Source: Candidatus Krumholzibacteriota bacterium (GTDB taxonomy: Bacteria > Krumholzibacteriota > Krumholzibacteriia > Krumholzibacteriales > Krumholzibacteriaceae). From it: a DNA stretch of 64,000 bases. The DNA lies in assembly GCA_016931295.1 (NCBI GenBank), contig JAFGEZ010000034.1, positions 79,094 through 143,093 of the forward strand. Reading direction: 5' to 3'. The notes under the pieces were generated by a model that worked only from the letters and a program-made list of their open reading frames with translations, ran no database searches and was not told the DNA's origin. This document shows positions 63,367-64,000 of this stretch, in pieces; the first letter of the stretch is position 1; the number at the start of each line of letters is the position of its first letter. The translations under genes and the position numbers were made by a program.

Positions 63367-63924
63367 ATGCATGAACGGATCGTTCATTCGTTTTCTTTCG
63401 TGATGCTGCTTGTGCTTCTCCCTCTGGCACTAGGCTGCACCCCATCACCCAAGTATCGTGGGAGCACATCCAGTGGGCAGCGGCGGACCGAGGAGCGGTC
63501 TTCCGGCACCGCGAACGATTCCAAGATTGGGATAGCCTTTTCGGCCCCGCTGCGGAATTACAAAGAATCCAGGATTACGAGCAGATTCGGATTGCGCCGT
63601 GATCCCCGATACAACAGGGAGGAATTTCACTACGGGGTTGATATCAAGGCGCGGGCGGGGGAGGAGGTTCTCGCGGCAGCCGCGGGTACGGTGACATTCG
63701 CGGGGCGACAGCGCGGATTCGGTAAGCTCATCATTATCGACCACGGCGGGCGTGTGAGCACCGTATACGGACATCTCTCGAATGTTGCCGTGAAAATGGG
63801 AGAATCGGTCAAGGTGGGGACCGTCATCGGGACGGTCGGGAGGACAGGGAATGCAACCGGCGTTCACCTCCACTTCGAGATTCGAAAAGAGGGTAAAGCG
63901 CTCGATCCTCTCGATTACATTTGA
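63367..63924 (+). CDS. M23-family peptidase lipoprotein (NlpD/EnvC-like)
   Basis: A 185-residue exported lipoprotein with lipobox LALGC at residues 20-24, a short low-complexity linker, and an M23/LytM domain from about residue 70. Zinc ligands are intact: His88 and Asp92 in HYGVDIKA and His169 in VHLHFEI, so it could be an active endopeptidase rather than only an amidase activator. No LysM domain is present, unlike NlpD. The ATG has no ribosome site and lies eight bases after tRNA-Pro. Its codon use looks less GC-biased than its neighbours. Confidence 0.88.
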   Translation: MHERIVHSFSFVMLLVLLPLALGCTPSPKYRGSTSSGQRRTEERSSGTANDSKIGIAFSAPLRNYKESRITSRFGLRRDPRYNREEFHYGVDIKARAGEEVLAAAAGTVTFAGRQRGFGKLIIIDHGGRVSTVYGHLSNVAVKMGESVKVGTVIGTVGRTGNATGVHLHFEIRKEGKALDPLDYI

Positions 63925-63950
63925 CGATTGGGTGAATAGTGTAGTTAACT
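63921..63950 (+). promoter_or_regulatory. Possible promoter of the gene at the right edge
   Basis: TTGACG (63921-63926) overlaps the M23 stop and TTAACT (63945-63950) follows after 18 bases. The -10 lies inside the 8-base palindrome AGTTAACT (63943-63950). Weak. Confidence 0.25.
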
Positions 63951-63974
63951 GTGTACGTGCGCAGTGAAGGAACC

Positions 63975-64000
63975 ATGAAAAGCGAAATCGACGAGATCCA
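63975..64000 (+). CDS. Start of an unidentified gene (partial)
   Basis: An ATG at 63975 with GAAGGA five bases upstream opens MKSEIDEI before the window ends. Eight codons cannot identify a protein. Gene order (surE, pcm, membrane protein, M23 lipoprotein) makes a stationary-phase type sigma factor (rpoS) the natural expectation, but this is inference from synteny only. Confidence 0.45.

Noticed and set aside
1-64000. CRISPR arrays, insertion sequences and toxin-antitoxin pairs
   Set aside because: No regularly spaced repeats, transposase motifs or paired small ORFs were found on either strand.

Overview
This window is a GC-rich, very compact chromosomal segment from a diderm bacterium. Almost every gene is on the + strand: about 50 CDS against two on the minus strand (a homocysteine methyltransferase/MTHFR fusion and rpsT). 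Genes commonly overlap by 1 to 17 bases and no gap exceeds about 140 bases. Lipid A and envelope genes (an LpxL-type acyltransferase, lapA-lapB, lipoproteins, a beta-barrel fusion protein) show that the cell has an outer membrane. A lipoprotein with the P-T-G-G-P-x-D-x-T-P-P start seen in Bacteroidetes Ig-like proteins, abundant TPR proteins, a possible FlgD-like Ig domain and promoters with a TAnnTT -10 box point to the FCB side of the tree, perhaps an uncultured lineage such as Krumholzibacteriota or a relative. That placement is inference. I see no phage, IS element, CRISPR array or defence island.

Layout: 1-4.2 kb holds purine synthesis (purN end, purC, purH, guaA). 4.3-11.5 kb is an envelope and repeat-protein stretch (lytic transglycosylase, NHL propeller protein, TPR protein, J-domain/TPR protein, membrane-anchored PQQ-propeller protein). 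11.6-22.5 kb is secA, smg (DUF494), topA, trmFO, xerC, hslV, hslU, argF; topA-trmFO-xerC-hslVU is the order known from Bacillus. 22.5-29.2 kb has an Ig-like lipoprotein, dapF, a protease/propeller/barrel fusion and the minus-strand methionine/folate fusion. 29.3-41.7 kb carries proS, rpsT (minus), uvrC, xerD, scpA, scpB, rluB, hisC, a cmk-plsC fusion, ispH and rpsA.

41.8-54.8 kb carries mtaB, miaB, lapA, lapB, a TPR-SPOR lipoprotein-like gene, mutS, a GAF/degenerate-GGDEF regulator, mutL and miaA. 54.8-59.6 kb has tRNA-Gly, a DUF512 radical-SAM protein, der, plsY, gpsA and a MerR-type regulator. 59.6-64 kb has tRNA-Pro(GGG), an LpxL-like acyltransferase, a GT2 glycosyltransferase, surE, pcm, a COG2426 membrane protein, tRNA-Pro(CGG), an M23 lipoprotein and the first codons of another gene, resembling the surE-pcm-nlpD-rpoS arrangement.

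The genes are mostly housekeeping (nucleotide synthesis, DNA topology and segregation, mismatch and excision repair, tRNA modification, phospholipid and lipid A synthesis). The most interesting signals are regulatory or architectural: two sequences with sigma-54 -24/-12 spacing in front of a GAF regulator and a TPR/J-domain pair; three tRNA genes each followed within 8-17 bases by a gene with no Shine-Dalgarno; a surE gene whose only usable start is CTG; a set of promoters sharing a 17-base spacer and a TAnnTT -10; and several unusual multidomain proteins. I did not find a clearly new system; the best candidate is the sigma-54-linked regulator between mutS and mutL.
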